The position numbers and the translations under genes were made by a program. A stretch of 64,000 nt of DNA. Source: CAZHEV01 sp964531335 [NCBI: uncultured bacterium] (GTDB lineage Bacteria; Eisenbacteria; RBG-16-71-46; CAZHEV01). Below are positions 36,151 through 45,526 of this stretch, one piece after another (positions within the stretch are counted from its first letter, which is position 1; the number at the start of each line of letters is the position of its first letter). Where the stretch lies: NCBI GenBank assembly GCA_964531335.1, contig CAZHEV010000002.1, forward strand, positions 204,016 to 268,015. The letters are read 5' to 3'. Below the pieces are notes generated by a model, which was given only the letters and a program-made list of their open reading frames with translations, was not told the DNA's origin and did no database searches.

Positions 36151-36978
36151 CTATGCCTTCACCGCTCCGGCGGTCAAGCCGTGGACGAAATACCTCTGGA
36201 ACAGCAGGAACAGTACCACGACCGGCAGCGATCCCAGCAAGGATGCCGCGAAAAGCGCTCCGTAGTTGGTCCCCGAGAGAGGATCTCCGACGACCTGGAA
36301 AAGGGCCACCGTGAAGGGCATCTTCGCCGGCTCGAACATCAGGGTGAGCGGTACCAGAAACTCGATCCAGGAGAACATGAAGACGAAGAGCCCGGAGGCT
36401 ATGAGCCCCGGCCAGGCGAGGGGCAGAACGATGCTGTAAATGATCTGACGGGAACGCAGCCCGTCCACGCGGGCCGAGTCGATAATGTCCTGGGGAATCC
36501 TCTCGAAGAAACCTTTCAAGATCCATATTGTGAGCGGCGTGGTGCGCGCCGCCAGTATGAGCCCTACTCCCAGACGCGTGTCGATCAGCCCGAGGTACTT
36601 CGTGATCTGAAACAGGGGAACGAGCGCGGCCATTCCGGGAATCATCTGGGTGGCGAGAAAGCCCAGCATGATCATGGCGGTGAAGCGGATCCGCAGCTTC
36701 GCTATCGCATAAGCCGCCGGCACCCCCACGATGAAGTTCACGGCGAGCGATGTGGCGGCGATCACCAGGCTGTTGCCGATGGACCGCAGTATGCTCAGGT
36801 CTTCGACCGCGAACACGTAGTGATCTATCGTGGGGCTTACCCAGACCGGGGGCGGGAAGGTGTACAGATACTCCGCCGGGCGAAACGACACCAGAACCAG
36901 CCATATCAGCGGAAGAGTCGCCCACGCGGTGAAAAGTACGAGGAATACCAAGTATCTGTGTCGGATCTTGTGCTCCAT
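36151..36978 (-). CDS. ABC sugar-importer permease (MalG type)
   Basis: 275 residues with about six membrane segments and an EAA loop (IIDSARVDGLRSRQIIYSIVLP). It is separated from the preceding permease by 1 bp and is the last gene of the importer operon. It forms the membrane channel together with the partner permease. Confidence 0.92.
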   Translation of the reverse strand: MEHKIRHRYLVFLVLFTAWATLPLIWLVLVSFRPAEYLYTFPPPVWVSPTIDHYVFAVEDLSILRSIGNSLVIAATSLAVNFIVGVPAAYAIAKLRIRFTAMIMLGFLATQMIPGMAALVPLFQITKYLGLIDTRLGVGLILAARTTPLTIWILKGFFERIPQDIIDSARVDGLRSRQIIYSIVLPLAWPGLIASGLFVFMFSWIEFLVPLTLMFEPAKMPFTVALFQVVGDPLSGTNYGALFAASLLGSLPVVVLFLLFQRYFVHGLTAGAVKA

Positions 36979-36979
36979 G

Positions 36980-37840
36980 TCAGTATCTCTGTTGGCCCAG
37001 GACGCCGCGCCCGAACAGGCGCAGGTAGCCGATCGTAAGGACTATGTTTATCGCGAACAGCAGCACGGAAATCGCCGATCCGTACCCGAGGCTGTAGTCG
37101 CGGAAGGCCTGCTTCCACATCAGAAGCCCGAGCACCTCGGTGGAGTGGGAGGGGCCTCCGAACGTGAGAACGAAGATTATCCCGAACGTGTTGATGGTGA
37201 ACAGAGTTATGTACACCAGATCCAGGAAAGTGACGTACTTCAGAGAAGGCATGGTGATGTGGCGGAACAGGAACCACTTGCTGCCCCCGTCGACGCGCCC
37301 GGACTCGTACCACTCCTCCGGGATGCTCTTCAGCGAGGCCTCGAAAAGCAGCAGGCTGAAGGTGCTGCCCCACCAGACATTGACCACTATCACGGCGGGC
37401 ATCGCCCAGTCCAGCAGCCACGCCTGCGGCTCCGCTCCGAAGAGGGTGAGGATGGCGTTTGCGACGCCGAACTCGGAGTCCAGTATCCTCGTCCACAGTA
37501 TTCCCACGACCAGCTCGGAGAACGCGAAAGGCAGGATTATGGCGCTGCGGAAATACCTGACCCCGCGGAACCTGCTGCTGTTCAGGATGAGCGCGCCCGT
37601 CATTCCCATCACGTATTGAAGCAGAACGCTGCCGCCCGCGAAGAATACCGTTGCCTTGAGCGACGTATAGAGCACCGGGTCGGAGAACAGCCTTCTGAAA
37701 TTATCCAGGCCCACCCAGTCGAATCCCTGCTCGAGCAGGCTCATGTCGGTAAAGCTCATCCAGAGGGCCTGAAACACCGGATACACCGCGAACGTTCCCA
37801 GCAGGACGGTGGCGGGCAGCAGGTATAGGTATTTCTTCAT
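36980..37840 (-). CDS. ABC sugar-importer permease (MalF type)
   Basis: 286 residues with about six membrane segments and an EAA loop near YESGRVDGGSKWFLFRHI. CCAGGAG precedes the ATG. It lies between the binding-protein gene and the second permease. Confidence 0.92.
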   Translation of the reverse strand: MKKYLYLLPATVLLGTFAVYPVFQALWMSFTDMSLLEQGFDWVGLDNFRRLFSDPVLYTSLKATVFFAGGSVLLQYVMGMTGALILNSSRFRGVRYFRSAIILPFAFSELVVGILWTRILDSEFGVANAILTLFGAEPQAWLLDWAMPAVIVVNVWWGSTFSLLLFEASLKSIPEEWYESGRVDGGSKWFLFRHITMPSLKYVTFLDLVYITLFTINTFGIIFVLTFGGPSHSTEVLGLLMWKQAFRDYSLGYGSAISVLLFAINIVLTIGYLRLFGRGVLGQQRY

Positions 37841-37926
37841 GGCAGGCTCCTGGCCCCTATGCGCCGGCCCGCGTGCCGGGCACGACGGCCGGGGCCCGGC
37901 TCGACGGAGTTGCTCCGCCGGCCGGC

Positions 37927-39246
37927 TCAGCTCTTTCCCTCGGGCATCAGGTCGCGCGCGGCGCGGGCCGCCTCGGCCGCCGCGGCTCCGGGCTCGGCGT
38001 CGCCGGTAGCCACGCGCTCTATCATCTCCTGGATCAAGTCGGAGAGCTCGGAGTATTCGGGAAAGCTCGGCCTCGCTCTGGCCTGGTACAGGTATCGGGT
38101 GGTCGCGGCTATGAAGGGGTATTTCTCTTCATCTATTGACGCCGCCACGGACTTGCGCGGCGGATGCTGGTAAGAGGAAAGGAGAAAGTCCTTCTGTATC
38201 TCGGGGCTCACCGCCAGCTTGACGATCTCCATCGCCAGGTCCTTGTGGTCCGAGAGCGCGTAGATCGCGTAGCACATGCCTCCCGCCGTCGTGGACCGCT
38301 CGCCTCCGGAAGGAGCCGGCATCGGGCTGAACCCCGCGTGCCTCATGAACTCGTCGTTCGACCATCCGGCGATCTCCTGGATCATGCGTTTCTCATAGCT
38401 GCCTCCGAAGGCCATCGGGACCTTGTCGGTTGCGAAAAGCTGCGCGGGCCTGTTCCATTCGAAAGAGATCGCCTCGCCGCTTATCAGCTCGTGCTCCTCG
38501 ACGAGGCTGCGGATGAACTCCAGCGTTTCAACGTTGGCGGGGGAGTCTATCGCCAGGGAATCGCCCTTGAATATGCCGCCTCCGTTCGACCAAAAAAGAG
38601 GCAGGAGCTCGTAGACAAGCGTCTCCCTGGCCTTGCGTCCCAGGGGCACGGCCAGGGGGAAGTCGCTTATGCCGTATTTCTCGCGAACCCCTTTCTTCTT
38701 GAAGTGCTTGCCCGCCTCGACCAGCTTGTCCCAGGTGGCGGGGGGGTCGAGCCCTTCGTCCTCGAACCAGTCCCTGCGATACCATAGCAACGCCATGTCC
38801 GTCTGCGTTCTTACGCCCCAGAGCCGCCCGTCGATGACCTCGCCTTCCTGGAATACCTGGTAGAAGTCCTCCTTGTAGTCTTTGACGAACCATTCGTGAT
38901 CTAGGGAGTCCAGGGGCGCGAGGTGGCCCGTGTCAACGAAAGAGGCCAGCCATACGTAGTCTATCAGCGATATATCGGGCGGGCGGCCCGCGCCCGCGGC
39001 CGTCATGAGCTTGTTCTTGAGCTGGGGATATCCGATTATGAGTTGATTGAGCCGGACCTTCCGGTCCGGGTTGGCGGAGTTCCATTCGGCGACCGCGTCT
39101 TGAATGTTCTTGGACCACCGGGGCTGATTGATAACGGTGATCGTCGTGGCTCCGCTCTCGCCGCCCCCGCAGCCCCAGAACGCGCTCCCAGCGCCGAAAA
39201 GGATCAACATGGCCATTACCGGGCCTAGGAACGTTCTTGAGCGCAT
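37927..39246 (-). CDS. ABC sugar-importer substrate-binding lipoprotein
   Basis: 439-residue family-1 solute-binding protein. The N-terminal hydrophobic segment ends at FWGC, a weak lipobox, followed by GGGESGATTITVINQP. ATG at 39246 starts 3 bp after the ATPase stop codon, supporting operon expression. The longer open frame upstream overlaps the ATPase gene. The sugar bound is unknown. Confidence 0.88.
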   Translation of the reverse strand: MRSRTFLGPVMAMLILFGAGSAFWGCGGGESGATTITVINQPRWSKNIQDAVAEWNSANPDRKVRLNQLIIGYPQLKNKLMTAAGAGRPPDISLIDYVWLASFVDTGHLAPLDSLDHEWFVKDYKEDFYQVFQEGEVIDGRLWGVRTQTDMALLWYRRDWFEDEGLDPPATWDKLVEAGKHFKKKGVREKYGISDFPLAVPLGRKARETLVYELLPLFWSNGGGIFKGDSLAIDSPANVETLEFIRSLVEEHELISGEAISFEWNRPAQLFATDKVPMAFGGSYEKRMIQEIAGWSNDEFMRHAGFSPMPAPSGGERSTTAGGMCYAIYALSDHKDLAMEIVKLAVSPEIQKDFLLSSYQHPPRKSVAASIDEEKYPFIAATTRYLYQARARPSFPEYSELSDLIQEMIERVATGDAEPGAAAAEAARAARDLMPEGKS

Positions 39247-39248
39247 GA

Positions 39249-40379
39249 CTATCCGTTCTCCTTCCGGTCTTGCATCTTCTCCCTCTTGGCCCACAGGCAC
39301 CTGCCGCTATCGGGGTCGAACAGATAGACGTGGCCCCCTGGTACGGCGACGTCGACCTGCTTCTTGTCCTCCAGCTTCTGCCAGTCGTCCACCCGCGCCA
39401 CCATCTCCCTGTCGAACAACTCGAAATAGAGGAACCCCTCGTGCCCGATTGGCTCCAGACGAGACACTTCAACCGAGACCGGGTTCCCGGAATCGGGGTC
39501 GATTCGTATCGCCTCGGGGCGGAAGCCCACGTGGACCTCACGGCCTTCCTCCAGGTCGGGCTGGCCCAGCTCTTCGCCGCCGAGGGGGAAAGTGTGGTCG
39601 CCCTTTGTTACGGCCGGGCCACCCCCTTTCGCGCCGCGCTTGTACTCTCCTTCGATCATGTTCATGGAGGGAGACCCTATGAACTCCGCCACGAACCTCG
39701 TGGCGGGGTAATCGTAAAGGGCCGCGGGGCTGTCCACCTGCTGGATACGGCCTTCTTTCATGACGGCTATCCTGTCGCCCAGGGTCATCGCCTCCACCTG
39801 GTCGTGGGTGACGTAGACGAACGTGGTCTTGACCCGCTCATGGATCTTCGCAAGCTCGCCCCGCATGTCGATCCGAAGCTGCGCGTCCAGGTTGGACAGA
39901 GGCTCGTCGAGCAGGTAGACCTTGGGATCCCTGACCACGGCCCGGCCTATCGCCACGCGCTGGGACTCTCCGCCGGAAAGCTCGCGGGGCCATCTCTTCA
40001 GGAACTGTGAGATGCCCAGGGTGCGGGCTATTTCGTTGACGCGCTTGTCTATTTCCCCTTTATCCATCTTTCGGGCCTTGAGGCCGAAGGCGATGTTGTC
40101 ATAGACGGTCTTGTGCGGATAAAGGGCGTAGCTCTGAAAGACCATCGCCACGTTCCGTTCCCTGGGCTCGAGGTTCAGGACGGACTCGCCGTCAAACCGG
40201 ATATCGCCCGAGGTCGGGGGGATCAGTCCGGCGATGGTTCGAAGCAACGTAGATTTTCCACAGCCCGAGGGGCCGACGAAGACGAAGAACTCGCCGTCTT
40301 CTATGTCGAGCTCGACGTTATGCAGGACGTTCTCGGAATCGAAGCGTTTTGTCAGGTTTCTGATGGATATCTCAGCCAT
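39249..40379 (-). CDS. ABC sugar-importer ATPase (MalK/UgpC/MsmX type)
   Basis: 376-residue cytoplasmic ATPase. Walker A GPSGCGKST, Q-loop MVFQSYALYPH, signature LSGGESQRV (Glu in place of the common Gln), Walker B VYLLDEPLSNLDA and switch THDQ are intact. A C-terminal OB-type regulatory domain follows (EVHVGFRPEAIRI). It heads a complete importer operon (ATPase, binding protein, two permeases). MsmX-type ATPases can energise several importers, and the importer in the murQ operon lacks one. Confidence 0.95.
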   Translation of the reverse strand: MAEISIRNLTKRFDSENVLHNVELDIEDGEFFVFVGPSGCGKSTLLRTIAGLIPPTSGDIRFDGESVLNLEPRERNVAMVFQSYALYPHKTVYDNIAFGLKARKMDKGEIDKRVNEIARTLGISQFLKRWPRELSGGESQRVAIGRAVVRDPKVYLLDEPLSNLDAQLRIDMRGELAKIHERVKTTFVYVTHDQVEAMTLGDRIAVMKEGRIQQVDSPAALYDYPATRFVAEFIGSPSMNMIEGEYKRGAKGGGPAVTKGDHTFPLGGEELGQPDLEEGREVHVGFRPEAIRIDPDSGNPVSVEVSRLEPIGHEGFLYFELFDREMVARVDDWQKLEDKKQVDVAVPGGHVYLFDPDSGRCLWAKREKMQDRKENG

Positions 40380-40478
40380 TACCGCCCTTGCGTATAGCCG
40401 TCACCTCTTCCGGCGTCTCCCGCTCCAGGGGAACGACTCCGTGCCGAGGGCGGCCTGATGGCCCCCCGGCGCGGTCGC

Positions 40479-41108
40479 CTAGATCGATGGGCCTCGGCCC
40501 GGCCCCGGGCCCGCGGGGCGAAGGCCGGTCCCGGGCACCGCCCCTTGCTCGCGCGCCCCGCCCGGCAGGCAGCCCATGAACAGCCCGGTGGGATCGAAGG
40601 GGTCTACGGTTCGCACTATCCTTGCCTCCAGCTCGGCCGGCTCCTCGGTGCCGTCGAAATCGAAGTCGAATGAGGCTTCGTCGTTGACGATGATCAGCGT
40701 GTCCGCGTCCAGGGTAAACGCTCCCAGGAAATCCTTCAAGAAGAGCGGTATCTCGCGGTTGAACTCTATGGCGAGCGAATCCTGATTGACCAACTCGATC
40801 TCGCCGTTGAAATCGACATGCTCCGGACCGCCCACTTCCTCCGGGACGAACGCGTTTCCCATGAATGTCCCGTTTCGATCGACCTCGAAGGTTATGGTGC
40901 CGCCGACGTCGATGAGCTCGAACGAAAGGTCCGGCTCGTCGGTGGAGGTGAGCTCGTAGGTTCTGAAGATCCATATGCCTTCGAAATCGGCCGGCGTGGT
41001 TACCCGGGGGCGCGTCGGGCCGTCGTCATCGCAGCCGGCGAAGAGGACCAGCGTCGTCATGGCCGCCACAAACAGGAAGGCGGCGGTGGACTTGTTTGCT
41101 TTCTTCAT
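40479..41108 (-). CDS. Hypothetical lipoprotein (lipocalin-like beta protein)
   Basis: 209 residues. A signal peptide (MKKANKSTAAFLFVAAMTT) ends in lipobox LFAGC, and mature residues DDDGPTRP follow. The body is beta-rich (FEGIWIFRTYEL, then GGTITFEVDRNGTF), like small lipocalin-like domains. GAGGAGG precedes the ATG. The last 25 residues are Gly/Pro/Arg-rich low complexity running through a GC-rich inverted segment, so the native end may be altered. Function is unknown. Confidence 0.75.
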   Translation of the reverse strand: MKKANKSTAAFLFVAAMTTLVLFAGCDDDGPTRPRVTTPADFEGIWIFRTYELTSTDEPDLSFELIDVGGTITFEVDRNGTFMGNAFVPEEVGGPEHVDFNGEIELVNQDSLAIEFNREIPLFLKDFLGAFTLDADTLIIVNDEASFDFDFDGTEEPAELEARIVRTVDPFDPTGLFMGCLPGGAREQGAVPGTGLRPAGPGPGRGPSI

Positions 41109-41174
41109 CGTCTACCTCCTCATTGGGATCTTTGCATATCGTGCCTATCGAGGCCGCCGCTGACGGCGATTCCG

Positions 41175-42014
41175 CTACATGTGGACGCGCAGAGTCCGTA
41201 GGTCCTTATCGATGATCTCGTCGGTCTCCTCCCGCAGGCGCTCGATCCGCCTCGCGTCCTCGTCGCTGTGCAGGTATCGACCGTGCAGGCGGTCGAGGCC
41301 GCCCGTTGCTATCTCGGCCACCAGACCCGCCGCCAAGTCGGGCGGCACGTCTTCGTCCTGCTCCAGCCTGCGGGCCATGTCTCCCATCCATTTCCTGCCC
41401 GCCTCGGTTTCCTTGAACTGCTTCGTCATCTCGGTCTTCACGAACCCCGGGCTCAGGGCGATGACCCTGACGGACGATCCCGTCTCCTCCAGCTCGACCG
41501 CCAGGTTCTCGGTGAAGCGCATGACGGCGGCCTTGCTCGAGGCATAGGCGGAGGCGAACGGGAAAGGCGAGGCTGTGCCCCCGCCCACCATGTTCACGAT
41601 CCGCCCATTGTCGCGCTCGATCATGTCCGGCAGGAAGGCCCGGCAGGTGAGAAACACCCCGTAGAGGTTCACGGTGACGTCGGCCCACCAGTTCACCGGA
41701 TCAGCGCTCCATGCCGGCCCCAGGGACCCAAGTCGCCCGGCGTCGTTTACCAGGAGGTCCGCGCCGCCCATCTCCGAGCGCGCGCGCTCGGCCAGGATCT
41801 CCACCTCCTTCGGCTTCGAGACATCCGCCGGAATCACGGCGGCGCTTCCTCCCTCGTTCTCTATGATCTTCTGTGTCTCGCGAAGCTCGGGCTCTGTGCG
41901 GGCCACGAGAGCCACGCGCGCGCCCTCGGCCGCGAGGCGTACGGCGATGGCCCGGCCGATCCCCCTGCCGGCCCCCGTCACTACCGCTCTCGTCTCGTTC
42001 AACTTTCCGCTCAT
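41175..42014 (-). CDS. Short-chain dehydrogenase/reductase
   Basis: 279-residue classical SDR with cofactor motif TGAGRGIG near the N-terminus, NDAG in place of the usual NNAG, and the catalytic YxxxK as YASSK. A Ser/Thr-bearing strand before it reads IVNMVGGG, which lacks the usual catalytic Ser at the strand end, a point to check. GGAGTG precedes the ATG. It is placed between a lipoprotein gene and a broken E1-beta gene. The substrate is unknown. Confidence 0.9.
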   Translation of the reverse strand: MSGKLNETRAVVTGAGRGIGRAIAVRLAAEGARVALVARTEPELRETQKIIENEGGSAAVIPADVSKPKEVEILAERARSEMGGADLLVNDAGRLGSLGPAWSADPVNWWADVTVNLYGVFLTCRAFLPDMIERDNGRIVNMVGGGTASPFPFASAYASSKAAVMRFTENLAVELEETGSSVRVIALSPGFVKTEMTKQFKETEAGRKWMGDMARRLEQDEDVPPDLAAGLVAEIATGGLDRLHGRYLHSDEDARRIERLREETDEIIDKDLRTLRVHM

Positions 42015-42078
42015 TTTCGTTTCACTCCAAAGCCGCGCTCGTGACCCGGGGCCGGGTAAGGGCTCCGGATCGGCGCCG

Positions 42079-42758
42079 CTAAAAGTCCAGAGATCTTCGT
42101 GCCGCCCCGATGATCCTGTCCTCGTCGGGCAGGTACTCCTGCTCGCGCGCGAAGAAGGGCACGATCACGTCGTAGCCGCTCACTCGTTCGATGGGCGCTT
42201 CCATGTAAAGGAACGATTCCTCCGCGATCCTCGCCATGAGCTCCGCCCCCGGCCCGAAGCTCCTGTGGGCCTCGTGCACTATCACCGCGCGTCCTGTCTT
42301 GCGGATGGAGTCGTTTTCAGCCCCGGCGTATGCGCGAAGTAAGCCTCTTTGCTCTCGGAATGATGCTCGAGGGCTCTGACCCCGGCGCCGAAGAGCATGC
42401 GAATTACCATGGGCGCCGTGAACCGACCCCGGGAGCGCCATCGCATTCTGGCGACGTGCGACTCTATCTGGTGCATGGCGAAGTAGCTGAACCCGGAGAA
42501 CTGAATCTCGCATACCGGTCTGAGACCGTAGACGGCCATTCCCAGCGAGGCTCCGACTATGACCGATTCCGCCAGGGGAGTGTCCAGCACGCGGTCCTCC
42601 CCGTACTCGTCGAGGAGGCCCTCGGTGACTCGGAAGATCCCTCCGTCCACGCCCACGTCCTCGCCGAGAACCACCAGGTCCTCGTCCAGGACGCCCTCCT
42701 CGTCCAGGACCGAGAAGTACTCGACATTGCAGCTCAGGTCGATATTCTCTTTGGGCAC
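42079..42758 (-). pseudogene. 2-oxoacid dehydrogenase E1 beta subunit, internally deleted and frameshifted
   Basis: The N-terminal part (42758 to about 42320) runs from GTG through [18 protein letters not shown] to [17 protein letters not shown]. The C-terminal part (about 42320 to 42079) continues in another frame with [20 protein letters not shown] to RRSLDF. Compared with the intact paralogue at 47506-48486, about 115 residues are missing at the junction. No E1 alpha gene accompanies it. It is a decayed second copy or an assembly error. Confidence 0.85.
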
Positions 42759-42931
42759 TTTGCTCTCGCCCCCCTTGGTTGATGTCTCAACGCGCCGACA
42801 GCCCCTCGGGGCGGTCCCGGACGGCCACCTGTGATTGTATTTGCCCTCCCGAGGCGTAAGTATCCGGGTTTTCTCTCAAATCCTTAGGGGGATTCCCCCC
42901 GCCGGAGGGTGGGCGTTACGCGTAAGGCCAT

Positions 42932-43165
42932 CTATTCCCCCGAGAGACGTTGCTTCACCTGAACGACGCTGTCCGGGTTCAGAGACATGGAATCGATTCC
43001 CGCTCCGGCCGGGAATTCCGCGAACTCGGGATAGTCGCTCGGGGCCTGCCCGCAGATCCCAACCTTCGAGTTCTTCTCGTGCGCCGCCTCTATCAAGTTC
43101 CGGATCATCCGTTTCACAGTCTCGTTGCGCTCGTCGAGGAGCTCCTTGAGTATCATGGAGTCCGC
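42932..43165 (-). pseudogene. C-terminal remnant of phosphoenolpyruvate synthase
   Basis: About 75 residues ending LNPDSVVQVKQRLSGE match the very end of PpsA-type PEP synthases (VGICGQAPSDYPEFAEF, then GIDSMSLNPDS). Upstream of DSMILKELLDERN the similarity stops abruptly, and the open frame only continues as antisense of other DNA. The N-terminal 700-plus residues are absent. Confidence 0.75.
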
Positions 43166-43369
43166 AGCTCGCGGCTGACTATTGCGGCGTGCGAGGCGCG
43201 GCGGCCGTGGTCGGGCACTATGGCCGACGCCCGCCGGGTCGAGCCGCGTCACACACGGCGAGGGCGCGGAAGCGCTTGGCCGGGGAACCGCTGACCGGTA
43301 CACTTGAAGATGCCCCGTTGATCGTGCACCGCCCCGTGGCTCGGTCCAATAGAGAATAGGAGCTGGTAG

Positions 43370-45514
43370 ATGAAAAGAACCCTGTTCTGCCTCTTGATGA
43401 TTGCGATTTCCTCGACGGCCGCCGCCGAGGAGGGAATGTGGACGCTCGACCAGTTGGCGCGACTCGATCTCGGGCGGGAGGGCCTGGAGATAGACGCGAG
43501 CGAGATCTACGACCCGAACGGTAAGTGTCTGGCGGACGCCTCGGTGCTCCTCGGGGGCGGCACCTCCGCGTTCGTTTCGCCGACCGGCCTCATGCTCACC
43601 AATCATCACGTGGCCTACGGCGCGGTGCAGCGAGCGTCCACGCGGGGAGTGGACTATCTCACCGACGGGTTCCTGGCGCGGTCCCATGGGGAGGAGATAC
43701 AAGCGCCAGGAGTCAGCGCGGAGATGATAGTCGAGACCAGGGATGTCACGGAGGGAGTGCTCGCCGCCGCTCGGGGGATCGAGGACGCGGTCGAGCGGCA
43801 GCGGAAGATAGACGGCAAGATCAGAGAGATGACGGAGGAGATAGAAGAGGGCGGAGAGGACGTGTCCGCGCGCATCGCGGCCATGTACTACGGAGCGAAG
43901 TACGTACTTTACATTTACAAGAGGTTCGATGACGTCCGGATCGTGTACATGCCGCCTCTGGCTATAGGCAACTACGGCGGGGACGTGGACAACTGGATGT
44001 GGCCGCGGCATACCGGCGACTTCGCCTTCGCGAGGGCCTACGTATCTCCCGGCGGAGTGGGGCGCAAGTACCACCCGGACAACGTGCCCTACGCGCCCGA
44101 GACGTGGCTGCAAGTGTCCGCGGGCGATCTCGACGAGGGGGACTTCGCTTTCACCCTCGGGTTTCCGGGTCGCACGTCCCGCTTCAGGACCTCTCACTCC
44201 GCCTCTTACTGGAAGGAGCTGTATCTGCCCGACAGGCTCAGGCTCTTCGATGACATCCTCGCCGCCCTGGACGAGGCGGCCGGGGCGGATCCCACGGCGC
44301 AGATGAAAGTGGCCGGCAGGAAAAAGGGCATCGCCAACGTCCAGAAGAACTGGGGCGGAATGCTCGAGGCCATGGAGCGGACCGATTTCGTCGATGAGAA
44401 AAGACGGCAGGAGAAGGAGTTGATGGAGTTCATCGAAGCCGACGAGGGGCGGGCGGAGAAATACGGAGACGTTCTCGAGAGTATAGCCGACCTCTACGAC
44501 CGGCGCCGCGATTTGAAAGACCGCGACGACGCCCTGGGGCTTTTCGACTCTTCCGCGGGCCTTGCGGCGGACGTCGCCTCCTACGCGGTCTATGCCGCCA
44601 TGGAACGGGAGAAGCCGGAGGAGGATCGAGACCCTCAGTTCTCCGAAAGCGACGTCGAAAGAGCGGTGTTCCGGTTGGAGTCCAGATACATGACCTACTA
44701 CGAGCCCATGGAGAGGTGGGGGCTGGAGTACTCGCTGGAGAAGGCCGACGCCCTTCCGGACGGTCGCCGCATCGCGGGACTGGACTACATTCTGGAGGAT
44801 TCGACGAAGGGTATAGACGAATGGGTGGATAGCATCCTCGAGGGCACGCGTCTCGCCGACGTCGAGTTCGCCGAGTCTCTGTTCGAGATGACCCCTCGCG
44901 AGCTGGAGGGGCTCGATGACCCGCTATTGGATCTGGCCCTTGCGCTCTATCCCGAGACGGACGAGATGAGGGAAAGGGACGAGAAGTTCGGCGCGAGGAT
45001 CACCGAGTTGCGGAGGAAATACAATGAGGCGCTGCTTCTGTGGAAGGGCGGGGTGCTGTATCCGGACGCCAATCGCACTTTGAGATTCTCCCACGGATCC
45101 ATCAAGGGCTATCGTCCCGGGGACGCGGTCAGCTACCTGCCGTTCACCAGCCTGAGCGGAGTTATTGATAAGGACACAGGCGAACCGCCTTTCGACGCTC
45201 CCGGGAAGTTGAAGGAGCTTTACGAGACCAAGGACTTCGGCCGCTGGGCTGATCCCGAGCTGGGAGACGTGCCCGTCGCCTTTCTCGTTGACTGCGACGG
45301 CACCGGCGGAAGCAGCGGCAGCCCCGTACTGAACGCCGAGGGGCACATGATAGGCATAGCGTTCGACGGCGTCCTGGAGGCCAGGCTGGGCGATTGGAAG
45401 TTCGAACCGGCGTTGAGCAGGGAAATCTGTGTTGACATCCGCTATGTCCTGTTCGTTACTGAGAGGCATGCGGGCGCCGGTTTTCTACTGGACGAGCTGG
45501 GGATCCCTGAATAA
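43370..45514 (+). CDS. S46 family dipeptidyl-peptidase (DPP7-like)
   Basis: 714-residue exported serine peptidase that removes dipeptides from peptide N-termini in the periplasm. A signal peptide ends near AEEGMW. The chymotrypsin-like triad is visible: His in MLTNHHVAYG, Asp in NYGGDVDNWMWPRHTGDF and Ser in GGSSGSPVLN. After the Ser the sequence IGIAFDG has Gly where DPP11 enzymes have Arg. This predicts DPP7-like preference for hydrophobic rather than acidic P1 residues (family knowledge). AGGAG precedes the ATG. The next gene begins 12 bp later. Confidence 0.93.
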   Translation: MKRTLFCLLMIAISSTAAAEEGMWTLDQLARLDLGREGLEIDASEIYDPNGKCLADASVLLGGGTSAFVSPTGLMLTNHHVAYGAVQRASTRGVDYLTDGFLARSHGEEIQAPGVSAEMIVETRDVTEGVLAAARGIEDAVERQRKIDGKIREMTEEIEEGGEDVSARIAAMYYGAKYVLYIYKRFDDVRIVYMPPLAIGNYGGDVDNWMWPRHTGDFAFARAYVSPGGVGRKYHPDNVPYAPETWLQVSAGDLDEGDFAFTLGFPGRTSRFRTSHSASYWKELYLPDRLRLFDDILAALDEAAGADPTAQMKVAGRKKGIANVQKNWGGMLEAMERTDFVDEKRRQEKELMEFIEADEGRAEKYGDVLESIADLYDRRRDLKDRDDALGLFDSSAGLAADVASYAVYAAMEREKPEEDRDPQFSESDVERAVFRLESRYMTYYEPMERWGLEYSLEKADALPDGRRIAGLDYILEDSTKGIDEWVDSILEGTRLADVEFAESLFEMTPRELEGLDDPLLDLALALYPETDEMRERDEKFGARITELRRKYNEALLLWKGGVLYPDANRTLRFSHGSIKGYRPGDAVSYLPFTSLSGVIDKDTGEPPFDAPGKLKELYETKDFGRWADPELGDVPVAFLVDCDGTGGSSGSPVLNAEGHMIGIAFDGVLEARLGDWKFEPALSREICVDIRYVLFVTERHAGAGFLLDELGIPE

Positions 45515-45526
45515 GGAGCTGCGGCC

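Noticed and set aside
42932-44197. 421-residue minus-strand gene opposite the S46 peptidase
   Set aside because: Only the last 75 residues resemble a real protein (PEP synthase end). The upstream part is antisense of the peptidase.
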